This document shows, piece after piece, positions 36,298 to 45,949 of a DNA stretch of 64,000 nucleotides. The notes under the pieces were generated by a model that ran no database searches, was not told the origin of the DNA, and worked only from the letters and a program-made list of their open reading frames with translations. The position numbers and the translations under genes were made by a program. Source of the stretch: Clostridiales bacterium (GTDB lineage: Bacteria > Bacillota > Clostridia > Lachnospirales > Lachnospiraceae); NCBI GenBank assembly GCA_019416265.1, contig DXXQ01000120.1, positions 1 to 64,000 on the forward strand. Direction: 5' to 3'. Positions within the stretch are counted from its first letter, which is position 1, and every line of letters begins with the position of its first letter.

Positions 36298-36326
36298 ATT
36301 ATACATTTGACCCTTTGTGCAGTCTA
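36298..36326 (-). promoter_or_regulatory. Promoter of the glycan uptake operon
   Basis: Minus strand TAGACT (36321-36326), 17-base spacer, TATAAT (36298-36303), about 100 bases upstream of the binding-protein start codon. The -35 is imperfect, fitting activator dependence. Confidence 0.6.
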
Positions 36327-36333
36327 CCGTATT

Positions 36334-36395
36334 TTTTAAGATTTTTTCTTCTATTTTAGTGCAATATTTTAAGATTTTCGCAAAATTTTAAGATT
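36334..36395 (-). promoter_or_regulatory. Three direct repeats, candidate YesN-type activator sites
   Basis: AATCTTAAAA occurs three times on the minus strand (36386-36395, 36367-36376, 36334-36343). The two distal copies extend to AATCTTAAAATTTTGCG and AATCTTAAAATATTGCA, 19 bp apart. The proximal copy lies 7 bases upstream of the -35. Spacing and position fit an AraC-type activator bound as tandem dimers. Confidence 0.6.
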
Positions 36396-36458
36396 ATAAA
36401 TATTTTTACGTGCATTTTATACATAAATACACATTATATTTTATGCAATCTTCACATT

Positions 36459-37202
36459 TTACTCATGTAAATATTCCGATAGATTCTTTCCAGTCACCTC
36501 ACGAAAGACTTTTTGAAAATATTTTATATCGGAGAAGCCAACCATATAAGCAACTTCATTTTTATCAGCCCCTCCCTGCAGCAATTTTTTTGCCTGACAA
36601 ATTCTGTATTTTTTTAAAAAAGCGGCAAAACCTTCTCCTATATGTCTTGAAAAAATATAACTGAAATACTGAGGGCTAATTCCTAACTTTTCTGCCAGAT
36701 CTGTCTGATTTATTTTTTTATCATAGTCTTTTTCTATGATATCCAAAGCACGCAGAACCATCGGATGCGCTTCCGGATATTGACTGCGCAGGCTGTCATC
36801 CCTGCTTTCCTTATCCGGATACACCCTTTCTCCCCTGATTCTTGCTAAAAGCCTTGCCAATACATTCTCTATCTCATTTTTTGTAATTGGTTTCAGCAGA
36901 TATTCTGCTACATCCAAAGAAATACTTTGCTGAGCCATTTGAAAATCTGCGTGTGCACTGATTACCACAAATTCTGTTGTCATGTTTTTTGCCCGAACTT
37001 CCCGAATCAATGTAATACCATCCATATATGGCATTTTCATATCAGTAAAAACTACATCCGGATTAAGCTGCTGAATCAGTTCCAATGCGGTTTCACCATT
37101 TGATGCCTGAGCAACAACCTCATAATCTCCTTGAATACTTTCAATCAGTCTGCATATTCCCTGTCTTGCTCTCTGCTCATTCTCAACAATTATAATTTTC
37201 AC
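36459..37202 (-). CDS. YesN-like response regulator with AraC-type output domain
   Basis: 247 residues. An N-terminal receiver (KIIIVENEQRAR, phospho-acceptor Asp in DVVFTDMKMPYMDG, conserved Lys in LLKPITK) is joined to a C-terminal AraC HTH (LAEKLGISPQYFSYIF, VGFSDIKYFQKVFR). Such regulators activate the neighbouring glycan operon when the YesM-like kinase is stimulated. It lies 45 bases after the kinase gene and 264 before the binding-protein gene, whose promoter region holds candidate binding repeats. Confidence 0.93.
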   Translation of the reverse strand: MKIIIVENEQRARQGICRLIESIQGDYEVVAQASNGETALELIQQLNPDVVFTDMKMPYMDGITLIREVRAKNMTTEFVVISAHADFQMAQQSISLDVAEYLLKPITKNEIENVLARLLARIRGERVYPDKESRDDSLRSQYPEAHPMVLRALDIIEKDYDKKINQTDLAEKLGISPQYFSYIFSRHIGEGFAAFLKKYRICQAKKLLQGGADKNEVAYMVGFSDIKYFQKVFREVTGKNLSEYLHE

Positions 37203-37247
37203 TTTAAATCCCTCCTATCCTTTTCCATTTGCTGTATAAATAATCTC

Positions 37248-39071
37248 CTACACTTCCTCAACTTCCTGCAGAATATCTGCCGGAATTGGAAGCCACATTG
37301 TAAATTTAGTTCCCTTTCCCGGAGCCGTTTCCAATTTCACCTCTAATTCCGGCCCATAATACATCCGAAGTCTTGCAACTACATTTTGAATACCAATACC
37401 TATATGATTTCTTTCAATCCCGGCATTTCCTGAAAGTGTTCTGTTAATTGCATCTCTGACTTCTTTTTCCATTCCACAGCCATTATCCTCGACTGTCATA
37501 ACCAAACGACCTTCAGACTCTTTTCCGGAAATTACGATCTTTCCTCCGCTTTCCCATCCTTCAAAACCATGCAGAATAGAATTTTCTACAAATGGCTGAA
37601 GAAATAATTTACAGCATGGCCATTCATTATATTCCTCCGGAAAAATAATTTCATAATCAAATACATCCATTAGTCTATATTTTTGTAGATACAGATACTG
37701 ACATACCCAATCAATTTCTTCTCCCAATGTTACAAGTTTTGTTTCTTTTGAAAAAGTATAGTATAAAATCCCCGATAAATTTTTTAATAATATAGAAACT
37801 TCTGTATCTCCGCATTCTATAGCAGTGTAGTTTATAGCCCCCAATGTGTTACATAGAAAATGCGCGTTAATCTGGGATTCTAAGGCCTCTCTTTCAGCTT
37901 CATTACACCGCTGAAGAGTAATTGTTTTTTCTTCATATTCTCTTCGAGTCTCTTCTCTCTGAAATTCCAGCGCACGAACTGTTCTGTTATACTGCTGAGC
38001 TAACTGCCAGAGTTCATGAGTTCCCCTAATCTTAATTTCTCCCCCATACTCCCCATGTCTTATCTCTCGCATTGCTTTTCCAATTTCACCTACAGGTTCC
38101 AAAATCCTCCAAATCAAAGCATTCCAAATGAGAATACAAACAAACAAAAGAACAAGATATACCATAACCCCTTCTTCAAACATTTCTCTGACTTTTTCTC
38201 TCATTGTATTGGTATGAATATCTATACGTATTGTCCACCCCATATATTTCAATGGTTTTTCCAATTTTTCAATTTGATTTGTACTCAGATTTCGTTCATT
38301 TTTCCCCAACAAGTCGCTATTTCTATGGTATAGAACAGTGCCCGCATCGTCTACTATATATTCACTGATATATTCGCCCTGCTTGGCATTAGACAATGCA
38401 CTTGCCTGTATCATTTCATCCAAACGAATTGTAAAAACAACTACAGCGCAGCTCTCTGCCTTATTCACATGATTTCCAACCAGAGGATATGCAACATGAA
38501 ACAACAGCATTTGCGAAAAATCTTCATGTATCAGGGGTTTTGTACTGATAACATAGCTAGATGACGTACGCTCCAGAGTCTTATCCATGACTTTATCGTA
38601 GAGTTCCGTCAAAATATCCAGATTTTCATCTTTCCAGAGTTCCCCATATCCACTATTATTCCAATATCTGCCATATTCGCACAACAGCCCATTCTCTGTT
38701 ACTACAGCAGTTGCTGCAATATTACTTTGATTATGTGTGATATTGTTTAACTTCAAGTCTAAACGCATCGTATCACGAATTGCTCCATTGCTTTCTTTTA
38801 CATTTTCAACCATATTATAAAGTTCCTGATCCATAACAGCATCTGCCCCGGCTCGAAGTACTACTCTCAACATACTATCCAGGTTATTAGCTGATGCATC
38901 CAATACCGCCTGCTCAGTCTTTGTTGTTTGCGCAAGAAGAAACTTCATATATTCGTTTTGTAGAAAACTTTGAAAGAAAAAAACTGCAATTAAAAACAAT
39001 ACCATTCCTGTGCCAATAAAACTATATGACATATGACTTTTAATGTGATTGATTATTTTTCTGATTATCAT
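37248..39071 (-). CDS. YesM-like sensor histidine kinase
   Basis: About 607 residues. There is an N-terminal membrane helix, a large extracytoplasmic sensor of about 250 residues (Cache-like), a second helix (VYLVLLFVCILIWNALIW), a HAMP-like linker, and a His_kinase domain with the phospho-acceptor in SQINAHFLCNTL. The ATPase has FVENSILHGFEG and VEDNGCGM. Family consensus is QINPHFLYNTL, so Pro and Tyr are replaced here, but the His is intact. I chose ATG 39071 (GGGG just upstream) over TTG 39086. It probably senses an extracellular sugar or a ligand-loaded binding protein. Confidence 0.9.
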   Translation of the reverse strand: MIIRKIINHIKSHMSYSFIGTGMVLFLIAVFFFQSFLQNEYMKFLLAQTTKTEQAVLDASANNLDSMLRVVLRAGADAVMDQELYNMVENVKESNGAIRDTMRLDLKLNNITHNQSNIAATAVVTENGLLCEYGRYWNNSGYGELWKDENLDILTELYDKVMDKTLERTSSSYVISTKPLIHEDFSQMLLFHVAYPLVGNHVNKAESCAVVVFTIRLDEMIQASALSNAKQGEYISEYIVDDAGTVLYHRNSDLLGKNERNLSTNQIEKLEKPLKYMGWTIRIDIHTNTMREKVREMFEEGVMVYLVLLFVCILIWNALIWRILEPVGEIGKAMREIRHGEYGGEIKIRGTHELWQLAQQYNRTVRALEFQREETRREYEEKTITLQRCNEAEREALESQINAHFLCNTLGAINYTAIECGDTEVSILLKNLSGILYYTFSKETKLVTLGEEIDWVCQYLYLQKYRLMDVFDYEIIFPEEYNEWPCCKLFLQPFVENSILHGFEGWESGGKIVISGKESEGRLVMTVEDNGCGMEKEVRDAINRTLSGNAGIERNHIGIGIQNVVARLRMYYGPELEVKLETAPGKGTKFTMWLPIPADILQEVEEV

Positions 39072-39141
39072 TTTTCCCCATTTCAATCTCTTAATAAAAA
39101 CATAATCTTTCAGTTACGATATAATCTTTTTAGTTATTTAT

Positions 39142-39170
39142 AATATATCATTCAAGTTTCCGGAAAACAA
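39142..39170 (-). promoter_or_regulatory. Probable promoter of the YesM/YesN operon
   Basis: Minus strand TTGTTT (39165-39170), 17-base spacer, TATATT (39142-39147), about 70 bases upstream of the kinase start. The surrounding sequence is very AT-rich, so chance matches are likely. Confidence 0.4.
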
Positions 39171-39339
39171 TAAACACAATCTCAAATTGTAACATTTATC
39201 AAAATTTTATATTGTTTTTTATACAATTTTACTATTTACGATAGTTCTATTATCATAAGTTTAATCCTACCCATTTTCTTATCTGCTTTCTTATATTGGC
39301 GTATATCTCTATCTTGAAAAAGGCTCAGGAAATTCCTTC

Positions 39340-39471
39340 AGCTGCGAGACAATCTTGGATACAGAAAAAAAGCAAAGATCGAGAATAAAATACTATGGTT
39401 TAAAACGACGCAAAAAATCGCTGAGCCCTAATAAAATCAAGGGCTACAGCGATTTTTTTGTTTCGCAGCTG
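39340..39471. repeat. 132-bp segment bounded by inverted repeats
   Basis: CAGCTGCGAGACAA (39340-39353) and TTGTTTCGCAGCTG (39458-39471) are inverted repeats matching at 13 of 14 positions. The inside contains a terminator-like hairpin and no start-to-stop gene. No clear target-site duplication is seen. It could be a relic of a small mobile element or an extended stem-loop. The rest of the 39072-39558 gap shows only AT-rich promoter-like sequence. Confidence 0.5.
39412..39459. terminator. Bidirectional terminator-like hairpin
   Basis: AAAAAATCGCTG-AGCCCT (39412-39429) pairs with AGGGCT-ACAGCGATTTTTT (from 39440) with one bulged base, and T runs are present on both strands. It would end minus-strand transcripts coming from the anti-sigma gene at 39709. 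Confidence 0.75.
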
Positions 39472-39558
39472 TCAAAAAAGGATTATAACAAAATATTATA
39501 AATCTGGACAGCATATTTTATCTGTATGATACTGTGTTCAGGGAGCATTAAATGTGTT

Positions 39559-39633
39559 TTAGACTTCTTTTTCATAATAACGGATATTCTGCCCGGAAAT
39601 GCCGCTGACCTTTTCCGCTTCCTTTACATTCAT
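39559..39633 (-). pseudogene. merR 5' fragment (24 codons then stop)
   Basis: The duplicated merR start (MNVKEAEKVSGISGQNIRYY, then EK) runs for 22 codons identical to the gene at 25837, then meets unrelated sequence and stops after two more codons. The native leader and ribosome binding site are kept; the promoter is not. It cannot make a DNA-binding domain and is a recombination scar. Confidence 0.9.
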
Positions 39634-39683
39634 AGCTTTTGCTCCTCTCCTTCAAGAATGCTCCCGCATTCCTGTGTTTATGG
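39566..39683. repeat. 118-bp exact repeat, copy B
   Basis: Identical to 25770-25887. It lies 25 bases beyond the stop of the anti-sigma gene at 39709-41160. The complete identity suggests a recent event or ongoing gene conversion. Confidence 0.97.
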
Positions 39684-39708
39684 AAAAGGACATTCACTTC
39701 AGACATTC

Positions 39709-41160
39709 TCACTGCCGGATATCAAACAGTCCATATTTCAACTCCTTTTCTGTGAACTGCAGGTACCCTGCATCACCTGTCAGATCCAGGTACGTATCTT
39801 TTAAATCCTGTTCATTCACGATCCATGCCATTTCCACCTGTACACTCTCGCCCGGTTTCAGCGTCGGAATATAATTTCCTCCATTTCCGTAGTTCTCCTT
39901 TACACTGTAATATGTCATCTCTGCCGTATGGGAGACGCCGTCCTCACTAATCCGGTCATAATCTTCTCCTGAAGACTCCCAGTACATCTCATATTTTCCG
40001 TCTTTGTGCTTTATCGTTGCCAGCGCCCCCAAATACAGCATATGATTGATTTCTGTTTCTGTAGGATTCTCATAAGTCACCACCGCATATACCAGTTTTT
40101 GTTTCACCGTCTCTGTTCTTACAACTGTATCCAGTGTCTCAATTCCGTCTCCGGACTTAATGTAAGAAAGGGTACTGTCCAGTAACTTTCCGTCACTTCC
40201 TGTTGCATTCTTCCACTCTTCCGGGATATTTTTACCCTCCAGCAGGCTGAGGTCATCGGCAATCTGAACCTCATCGAGCCTTATGGAAATTCCCGGAAGC
40301 TCCAATTGTTCACCGGATGCGTCTTCACCGCTGCCTGCAATTTCTATAGTATCTCCAACCTTCAAGATTTTCAGTTCATTCTCAGACACACAGGTAATAG
40401 GTTCACCTATATCGCTGTCATATACGGTTTCCGGATTCAGATAATCACTCCATGTATAAAGCCCGCTGGTTTCCTCCTGCTCCCCTGTTTTTACAAGAGA
40501 AATATTTTCTGCAAATTTGACCGCATCTTCTTTTGAAATGTCATCGCCAATCTGAATAATAAGCATTTGATATTCCTCCGGGCAAAGCAGATAAATACAT
40601 TTATCAAAGCTTCCGTCCTGCTTCATATCCTGGTATTGCAGATAGATTCCCTCTCTGGCACCAAAGGTTCTCTGCTCGCTTTCTACAACACCCGTTTCCT
40701 GCAAAACCGCATCAAAGCTACGGCTGTCCAAAAGAACAGACGACAAAGAAAATCCTCCAAGATACGGTGTCTCCGGATACTGTATATGATACTCATCGTT
40801 CCATTCCATGCCTTCCGGAATGTAACCGGGCTCAATTTTTACCTTATCAATTTTTTCAGGTATCGTCAGTTTTTTCCCGCTCTCTTCGCTTTCTATCTTA
40901 GCTTCTATCCCGTAACTTCCTTGCTCTTCCAAATATATCTGATAAATTCTGGAACCAGCCGCATAGGCTATGGTTGCCGTCAAAACACATGCAGCTGCAA
41001 TAAATGCTATGCGAAGTACTCTCTTTTTCCGTTTTTTCTTTCCGGAAATACTTACTATTTTCTTTTTCTCCTCCAACTGTTCCTCAACTGTCTCAAGAAC
41101 CATTTTATGGATAAATTCCGGTGTTTCAGGGAAATCCTTTTTTAAATCATCTAATCTCAT
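39709..41160 (-). CDS. Membrane anti-sigma factor-like protein, large extracytoplasmic region
   Basis: 483 residues. The cytoplasmic N-terminus (1-47) is charged and ends in a KKKRKKR cluster; one membrane helix follows (about 49-68) and then a roughly 410-residue exterior domain rich in Glu and Tyr. Layout and gene order match anti-sigma factors encoded with ECF sigma factors; the outer part resembles DUF4367/DUF5027-type sequences only loosely. Its ATG overlaps the sigma stop as ATGA, so translation is coupled. It is almost twice as long as the partner at 23299-24063. The signal is unknown. Confidence 0.75.
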   Translation of the reverse strand: MRLDDLKKDFPETPEFIHKMVLETVEEQLEEKKKIVSISGKKKRKKRVLRIAFIAAACVLTATIAYAAGSRIYQIYLEEQGSYGIEAKIESEESGKKLTIPEKIDKVKIEPGYIPEGMEWNDEYHIQYPETPYLGGFSLSSVLLDSRSFDAVLQETGVVESEQRTFGAREGIYLQYQDMKQDGSFDKCIYLLCPEEYQMLIIQIGDDISKEDAVKFAENISLVKTGEQEETSGLYTWSDYLNPETVYDSDIGEPITCVSENELKILKVGDTIEIAGSGEDASGEQLELPGISIRLDEVQIADDLSLLEGKNIPEEWKNATGSDGKLLDSTLSYIKSGDGIETLDTVVRTETVKQKLVYAVVTYENPTETEINHMLYLGALATIKHKDGKYEMYWESSGEDYDRISEDGVSHTAEMTYYSVKENYGNGGNYIPTLKPGESVQVEMAWIVNEQDLKDTYLDLTGDAGYLQFTEKELKYGLFDIRQ

Positions 41161-41642
41161 ATGATAACCTCCATTTGCTCCAGCTCCGCTTTCAGTTTCC
41201 CTCTGGCTCTTGCCAGTCTTTTCTGTACAGCTCCTTCCGATACCCCAAGAATTTCTGCTATTTCTCTTATACTGAAATCCTCTGCATAATACAAAACTAT
41301 CGGAAGCTTCAGCTCATCTTTTAAGGCATTTACTGCCTGATACAAATCGCTGTAGTCTGTCTTTTCTTTTTGCTGTCTCTCCGGCAATTCCTGGAAATTT
41401 TCCAGAGACACAAGCCTGCTTTCGCGGCGAATTAGGTTATAGCATTCATTAATCAAAATGCGCATCAGCCATGTTTTTGCATACTTATCCTTTTTCAACG
41501 TGTCTATTTTTTGAAACGCTTTCACAATCGCCTCTTGAATTGCATCTGCACAATCTTCATCATTGCCCAGAATTGTTCTGGCTGTGCAGTACATCTGGCC
41601 TTCCGCCTCCAGAATCAATACGCCCAGTTGATCTTTTGTCAT
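41157..41642 (-). CDS. ECF RNA polymerase sigma factor
   Basis: 161 residues. Region 2 includes TILGNDEDCADAIQEAIVKAF and KTWLMRILINECYN; region 4 includes YYAEDFSIREIAEILGVSEGAVQKRLARARGKL. The start ATG 41642 has GGCGGA upstream; the ten-codon upstream extension lacks support. It is paralogous to the factor at 24077-24571, sharing the LKK-K-KTWL-RIL-N-C core, and is coupled to its anti-sigma gene by a 4-base overlap. Confidence 0.9.
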   Translation of the reverse strand: MTKDQLGVLILEAEGQMYCTARTILGNDEDCADAIQEAIVKAFQKIDTLKKDKYAKTWLMRILINECYNLIRRESRLVSLENFQELPERQQKEKTDYSDLYQAVNALKDELKLPIVLYYAEDFSIREIAEILGVSEGAVQKRLARARGKLKAELEQMEVII

Positions 41643-41733
41643 AATGTTCCGCCTTTCTTTGCTGGCCAGCAAGTTTATTTACATAGATTAGACGCTGCGG
41701 ATGGAAAAATATCCCTTTTATATAACAGAAAAA

Positions 41734-41758
41734 CCCCGGAAACCTTTCGGTTCCGGGG
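41734..41758 (-). terminator. Terminator after tuf
   Basis: CCCCGGAA (41734-41741) pairs with TTCCGGGG (41751-41758), extended by ACC/GGT around one bulge. GGGGTTTTTCTG follows on the minus strand. It ends the str operon 68 bases past the tuf stop. Confidence 0.92.
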
Positions 41759-41825
41759 CATCTTACGCTTGGACACAAAGTTATCTTTCGATAACACTAT
41801 ATATAATTTATCTGATAATCAGTGA

Positions 41826-43013
41826 TTACTCGATAATGGAAGCAACACGGCCTGATCCTACAGTACGTCCACCTTCACGGATAGCGAATGTAAGACCCTG
41901 TCCCATAGCGATTGGGTGAATCAGTTCGATTGTCATTTCGATGTTATCTCCAGGCATGCACATTTCTACGCCTTCTGGAAGGTTACATACACCTGTAACG
42001 TCTGTTGTTCTGAAGTAGAACTGTGGACGGTAGTTGTTGAAGAATGGTGTATGACGGCCACCCTCGTCTTTAGTCAGAACGTAAACCTGAGCTGTAAATT
42101 TAGTATGGCATGTGATTGTTCCTGGTTTAGCAAGAACCTGTCCACGCTCGATTTCTGTTCTCTGAACACCACGAAGAAGAGCACCGATGTTATCACCAGC
42201 CTGAGCTTCATCAAGGAGTTTACGGAACATCTCGATACCAGTTACAACAACTTTACGTGTTTCTTCTTTGATACCAACGATTTCAACTTCCTCAGATACA
42301 TGAAGTGTACCAGCCTCTACTCTACCAGTAGCAACTGTACCACGACCTGTGATGGAGAATACGTCCTCTACAGGCATAACGAATGGTTTGTCTGTGTCAC
42401 GCTGTGGATCCGGGATGTACTCATCAACTGTGTCCATAAGTTCCATGATCTTGTCGCCCCACTCGCTGTTCGGGTCTTCAAGAGCTTTAAGAGCGGAACC
42501 TTTGATGATCGGGCAGTCGTTGAAGTCGTACTCTTCAAGCTGCTCTGTAACTTCCATCTCTACGAGTTCAAGAAGCTCTTCGTCATCAACCATGTCGCAT
42601 TTGTTAAGGAATACAACGATGTATGGAACACCTACCTGACGGGAAAGAAGGATGTGCTCTTTAGTCTGAGCCATAACACCGTCAGTAGCTGCTACTACGA
42701 GGATAGCACCGTCCATCTGAGCTGCACCTGTGATCATGTTCTTAACGTAGTCAGCATGTCCTGGGCAGTCAACGTGTGCGTAATGTCTTTTCTTTGTTGT
42801 GTACTCTACGTGAGAAGTGGAGATTGTGATACCACGCTCTCTTTCTTCCGGAGCTTTATCGATGTTCTCGAAGTCTGTAGCTGCGTTACCTTCAACTCTT
42901 GCTGCAAGAACTTTAGTGATAGCTGCTGTTAAAGTTGTTTTACCATGGTCAACGTGTCCAATGGTACCGATATTACAGTGGGTTTTGGTTCTGTCAAACT
43001 TAGCCTTTGCCAT
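41826..43013 (-). CDS. tuf: Elongation factor Tu
   Basis: 395 residues. GTPase motifs are GHVDHGKTT (P-loop), DCPGHADY, and NKCD. Delivers aminoacyl-tRNA to the ribosome. The start follows AAGGAGG. It lies 130 bases downstream of fusA with its own strong promoter in the gap, and is the last gene of the str cluster. No oddities in length or motifs. Confidence 0.99.
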   Translation of the reverse strand: MAKAKFDRTKTHCNIGTIGHVDHGKTTLTAAITKVLAARVEGNAATDFENIDKAPEERERGITISTSHVEYTTKKRHYAHVDCPGHADYVKNMITGAAQMDGAILVVAATDGVMAQTKEHILLSRQVGVPYIVVFLNKCDMVDDEELLELVEMEVTEQLEEYDFNDCPIIKGSALKALEDPNSEWGDKIMELMDTVDEYIPDPQRDTDKPFVMPVEDVFSITGRGTVATGRVEAGTLHVSEEVEIVGIKEETRKVVVTGIEMFRKLLDEAQAGDNIGALLRGVQRTEIERGQVLAKPGTITCHTKFTAQVYVLTKDEGGRHTPFFNNYRPQFYFRTTDVTGVCNLPEGVEMCMPGDNIEMTIELIHPIAMGQGLTFAIREGGRTVGSGRVASIIE

Positions 43014-43079
43014 TTTTAAAATTCCTCCTTAAAACTTTGCTCTAATGATAGAGCCACATTTTATCGATTTTAGACTTGC

Positions 43080-43116
43080 TATCCTTGATTATATTGCAAA
43101 TCAAGGATATTTGCAA
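43080..43116 (-). promoter_or_regulatory. tuf promoter embedded in an inverted repeat
   Basis: Minus strand TTGCAA (43111-43116), 17-base spacer, TATAAT (43088-43093). An 11-bp perfect inverted repeat (TATCCTTGATT, 43080-43090; complement 43099-43109) spans the -10 and spacer. It allows tuf to be transcribed independently of fusA. Confidence 0.75.
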
Positions 43117-43143
43117 GTAAATTTTAATTATTTATGACGGAAA

Positions 43144-45258
43144 TCAATCCTTTTTAGCAAGGATCTTTTCCTGTACGGACTTCGGAACCGGCTCGTATTT
43201 CTCGAAGAACATGGAGTAGTTACCACGTCCCTGAGTTCTGGAACGAAGATCTGTTGCGTAACCGAACATTTCGGAAAGCGGAACAAATCCACGAATCATC
43301 TTACCACCGCCGATATCTTCCATACCTTCGATACGACCACGACGGGAGTTGATATCACCGATAACATCACCCATGTAATCTTCCGGAGTAGTAACCTCAA
43401 CCTTCATGATAGGCTCAAGAAGGATTGGAGCTGCTTTGTGCATAGCATCCTTGAATGCAAGAGAACCTGCAATGTGGAATGCCATTTCGGAAGAGTCGAC
43501 TTCATGGTAGGAACCGTCGTATACATTTGCATGAATACCGACTACCGGATATCCGCCAAGGATACCAGCTTTCATAGCTTCTTCGATACCTTCGCCAACT
43601 GCCGGGATGTATTCCTTCGGAATAGCACCACCAACAACTGTGGACTCGAACTTGTACAGTTCTTCACCGTTGGCATCCATAGGCTCGAATTTAACTTTAC
43701 AGTGACCATACTGTCCACGACCACCGGACTGTTTTGCGTATTTGGAATCTACGTCGCAAGCCTTGGTGATTGTTTCTTTGTAAGCAACCTGAGGAGCACC
43801 AACGTTAGCCTCTACCTTGAATTCACGAAGGAGACGGTCAACGATGATTTCCAGATGGAGCTCACCCATACCAGCGATAATGGTCTGTCCTGTTTCCTGG
43901 TTTGTATGTGCACGGAAGGTCGGGTCCTCTTCTGCAAGTTTCACAAGAGCTTCACCCAGTTTGCCCTGTCCGGCTTTTGTCTTAGGCTCAATTGCTAACT
44001 CGATAACCGGTTCCGGGAATTCCATGGATTCAAGGATTACCGGATGCTGCTCATCACAGATTGTATCACCTGTACCTGTAAGTTTGAAACCTACAGCAGC
44101 GGCGATATCACCGGAGTAAACTTTGTCAAGTTCCTGTCTCTTGTTAGCATGCATCTGAAGGATACGTCCTACACGCTCTTTTTTGCCCTTTGTAGAGTTC
44201 AGTACATAAGAACCGGAGTTCATTGTACCGGAGTATACACGGAAGAACGCAAGCTTACCAACAAATGGGTCAGCCATGATCTTGAATGCAAGAGCGGAGA
44301 ATGGTTCTTCATCGGAAGAATGTCTCACGATCGGGTTTCCATCCATGTCTGTACCTTCGATAGCCGGTACGTCTAATGGAGATGGCATAAACTCGATGAT
44401 AGCATCAAGAAGTTTCTGAACGCCTTTATTTCTGTATGCAGTACCGCAGCAAACCGGAACAGCAGAACAATCACATGTTGCTTTTCTCAGAACTGCTTTC
44501 AGTGCTTCTACAGAAGGCTCTTCACCTTCAAGGTATTCCATCATAAGATCATCGTCAAGTTCGCAGATTTTTTCTACGAGCTCTGTACGATACAGTTCTG
44601 CATCGTCTTTCATATCTTCCGGAATATCTACGATAGAAATATCATCGCCCTTATCATCGTTGTAGATGTAAGCTTTCATCTCGAACAGGTCGACGATACC
44701 TTTAAATTCATCTTCTTTACCGATTGGTAACTGAATGCAGATAGCATTTTTACCTAATCTGGTCTTAATCTGCTCTACTGCGCCGTAGAAGTCAGCACCG
44801 AGGATATCCATCTTGTTGATGAATGCCATTCTCGGTACGTTGTATGTGTCAGCCTGACGCCATACGTTCTCGGACTGTGGCTCAACACCGCCCTTAGCAC
44901 AGAATACACCGACAGCTCCGTCTAATACTCGAAGGGAACGCTCTACCTCAACAGTGAAGTCAACGTGTCCTGGGGTATCAATGATATTGATACGGTGCTC
45001 TAAAGCGCCTGGTTTAGCTTTGCAGTTTTCCTGCAGAGTCCAGTGACATGTTGTAGCTGCTGATGTGATTGTGATACCACGCTCCTGCTCCTGTTCCATC
45101 CAGTCCATGGTAGCAGTACCTTCATGGGTATCACCAATCTTGTAGTTAACGCCGGTATAGTAAAGAATACGCTCTGTTGTTGTAGTTTTACCAGCATCGA
45201 TATGCGCCATGATACCGATATTTCTGGTTCTCTCTAATGGATATTCTCTTCCAGCCAA
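43144..45258 (-). CDS. fusA: Elongation factor G
   Basis: 704 residues. GTPase motifs [24 protein letters not shown] and NKMD are followed by the standard domains II-V ending in the [14 protein letters not shown] region. Catalyses ribosomal translocation. It begins 18 bases after rpsG, behind GGAGGA, in the normal str operon order. No truncation. Confidence 0.99.
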   Translation of the reverse strand: MAGREYPLERTRNIGIMAHIDAGKTTTTERILYYTGVNYKIGDTHEGTATMDWMEQEQERGITITSAATTCHWTLQENCKAKPGALEHRINIIDTPGHVDFTVEVERSLRVLDGAVGVFCAKGGVEPQSENVWRQADTYNVPRMAFINKMDILGADFYGAVEQIKTRLGKNAICIQLPIGKEDEFKGIVDLFEMKAYIYNDDKGDDISIVDIPEDMKDDAELYRTELVEKICELDDDLMMEYLEGEEPSVEALKAVLRKATCDCSAVPVCCGTAYRNKGVQKLLDAIIEFMPSPLDVPAIEGTDMDGNPIVRHSSDEEPFSALAFKIMADPFVGKLAFFRVYSGTMNSGSYVLNSTKGKKERVGRILQMHANKRQELDKVYSGDIAAAVGFKLTGTGDTICDEQHPVILESMEFPEPVIELAIEPKTKAGQGKLGEALVKLAEEDPTFRAHTNQETGQTIIAGMGELHLEIIVDRLLREFKVEANVGAPQVAYKETITKACDVDSKYAKQSGGRGQYGHCKVKFEPMDANGEELYKFESTVVGGAIPKEYIPAVGEGIEEAMKAGILGGYPVVGIHANVYDGSYHEVDSSEMAFHIAGSLAFKDAMHKAAPILLEPIMKVEVTTPEDYMGDVIGDINSRRGRIEGMEDIGGGKMIRGFVPLSEMFGYATDLRSRTQGRGNYSMFFEKYEPVPKSVQEKILAKKD

Positions 45259-45276
45259 TGGATTTTCCTCCTCTAA

Positions 45277-45876
<600 letters not shown>

Positions 45877-45912
45877 TCATAGTTTCCGTGAATTTTCGAT
45901 AATTCGTAAACA

Positions 45913-45949
45913 CCGTCTTACTTCAGACGGAAAATTCCCTCTGGGAATT
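45913..45949 (-). other. Hairpins in the rpsL-rpsG spacer
   Basis: AATTCCC/GGGAATT (45933-45949) overlaps the rpsL stop and is followed by TTTT. CCGTCT/AGACGG (45913-45930) follows directly. The remaining 165 bases before rpsG show no frame. These could tune S7 translation or partly attenuate, as rpsL-rpsG spacers do in other bacteria. Confidence 0.5.

Noticed and set aside
39102..39129. ATAATCTTT repeated twice 19 bp apart upstream of the YesM-like gene
   Set aside because: The match to the AATCTTAAAA repeats is short, the orientation is opposite and the region is very AT-rich, so it cannot be separated from chance.
39262..39500. About 75-codon open frame on the plus strand ending in the hairpin region
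   Set aside because: No start codon or ribosome binding site, no recognisable family, and it overlaps a terminator-like structure.
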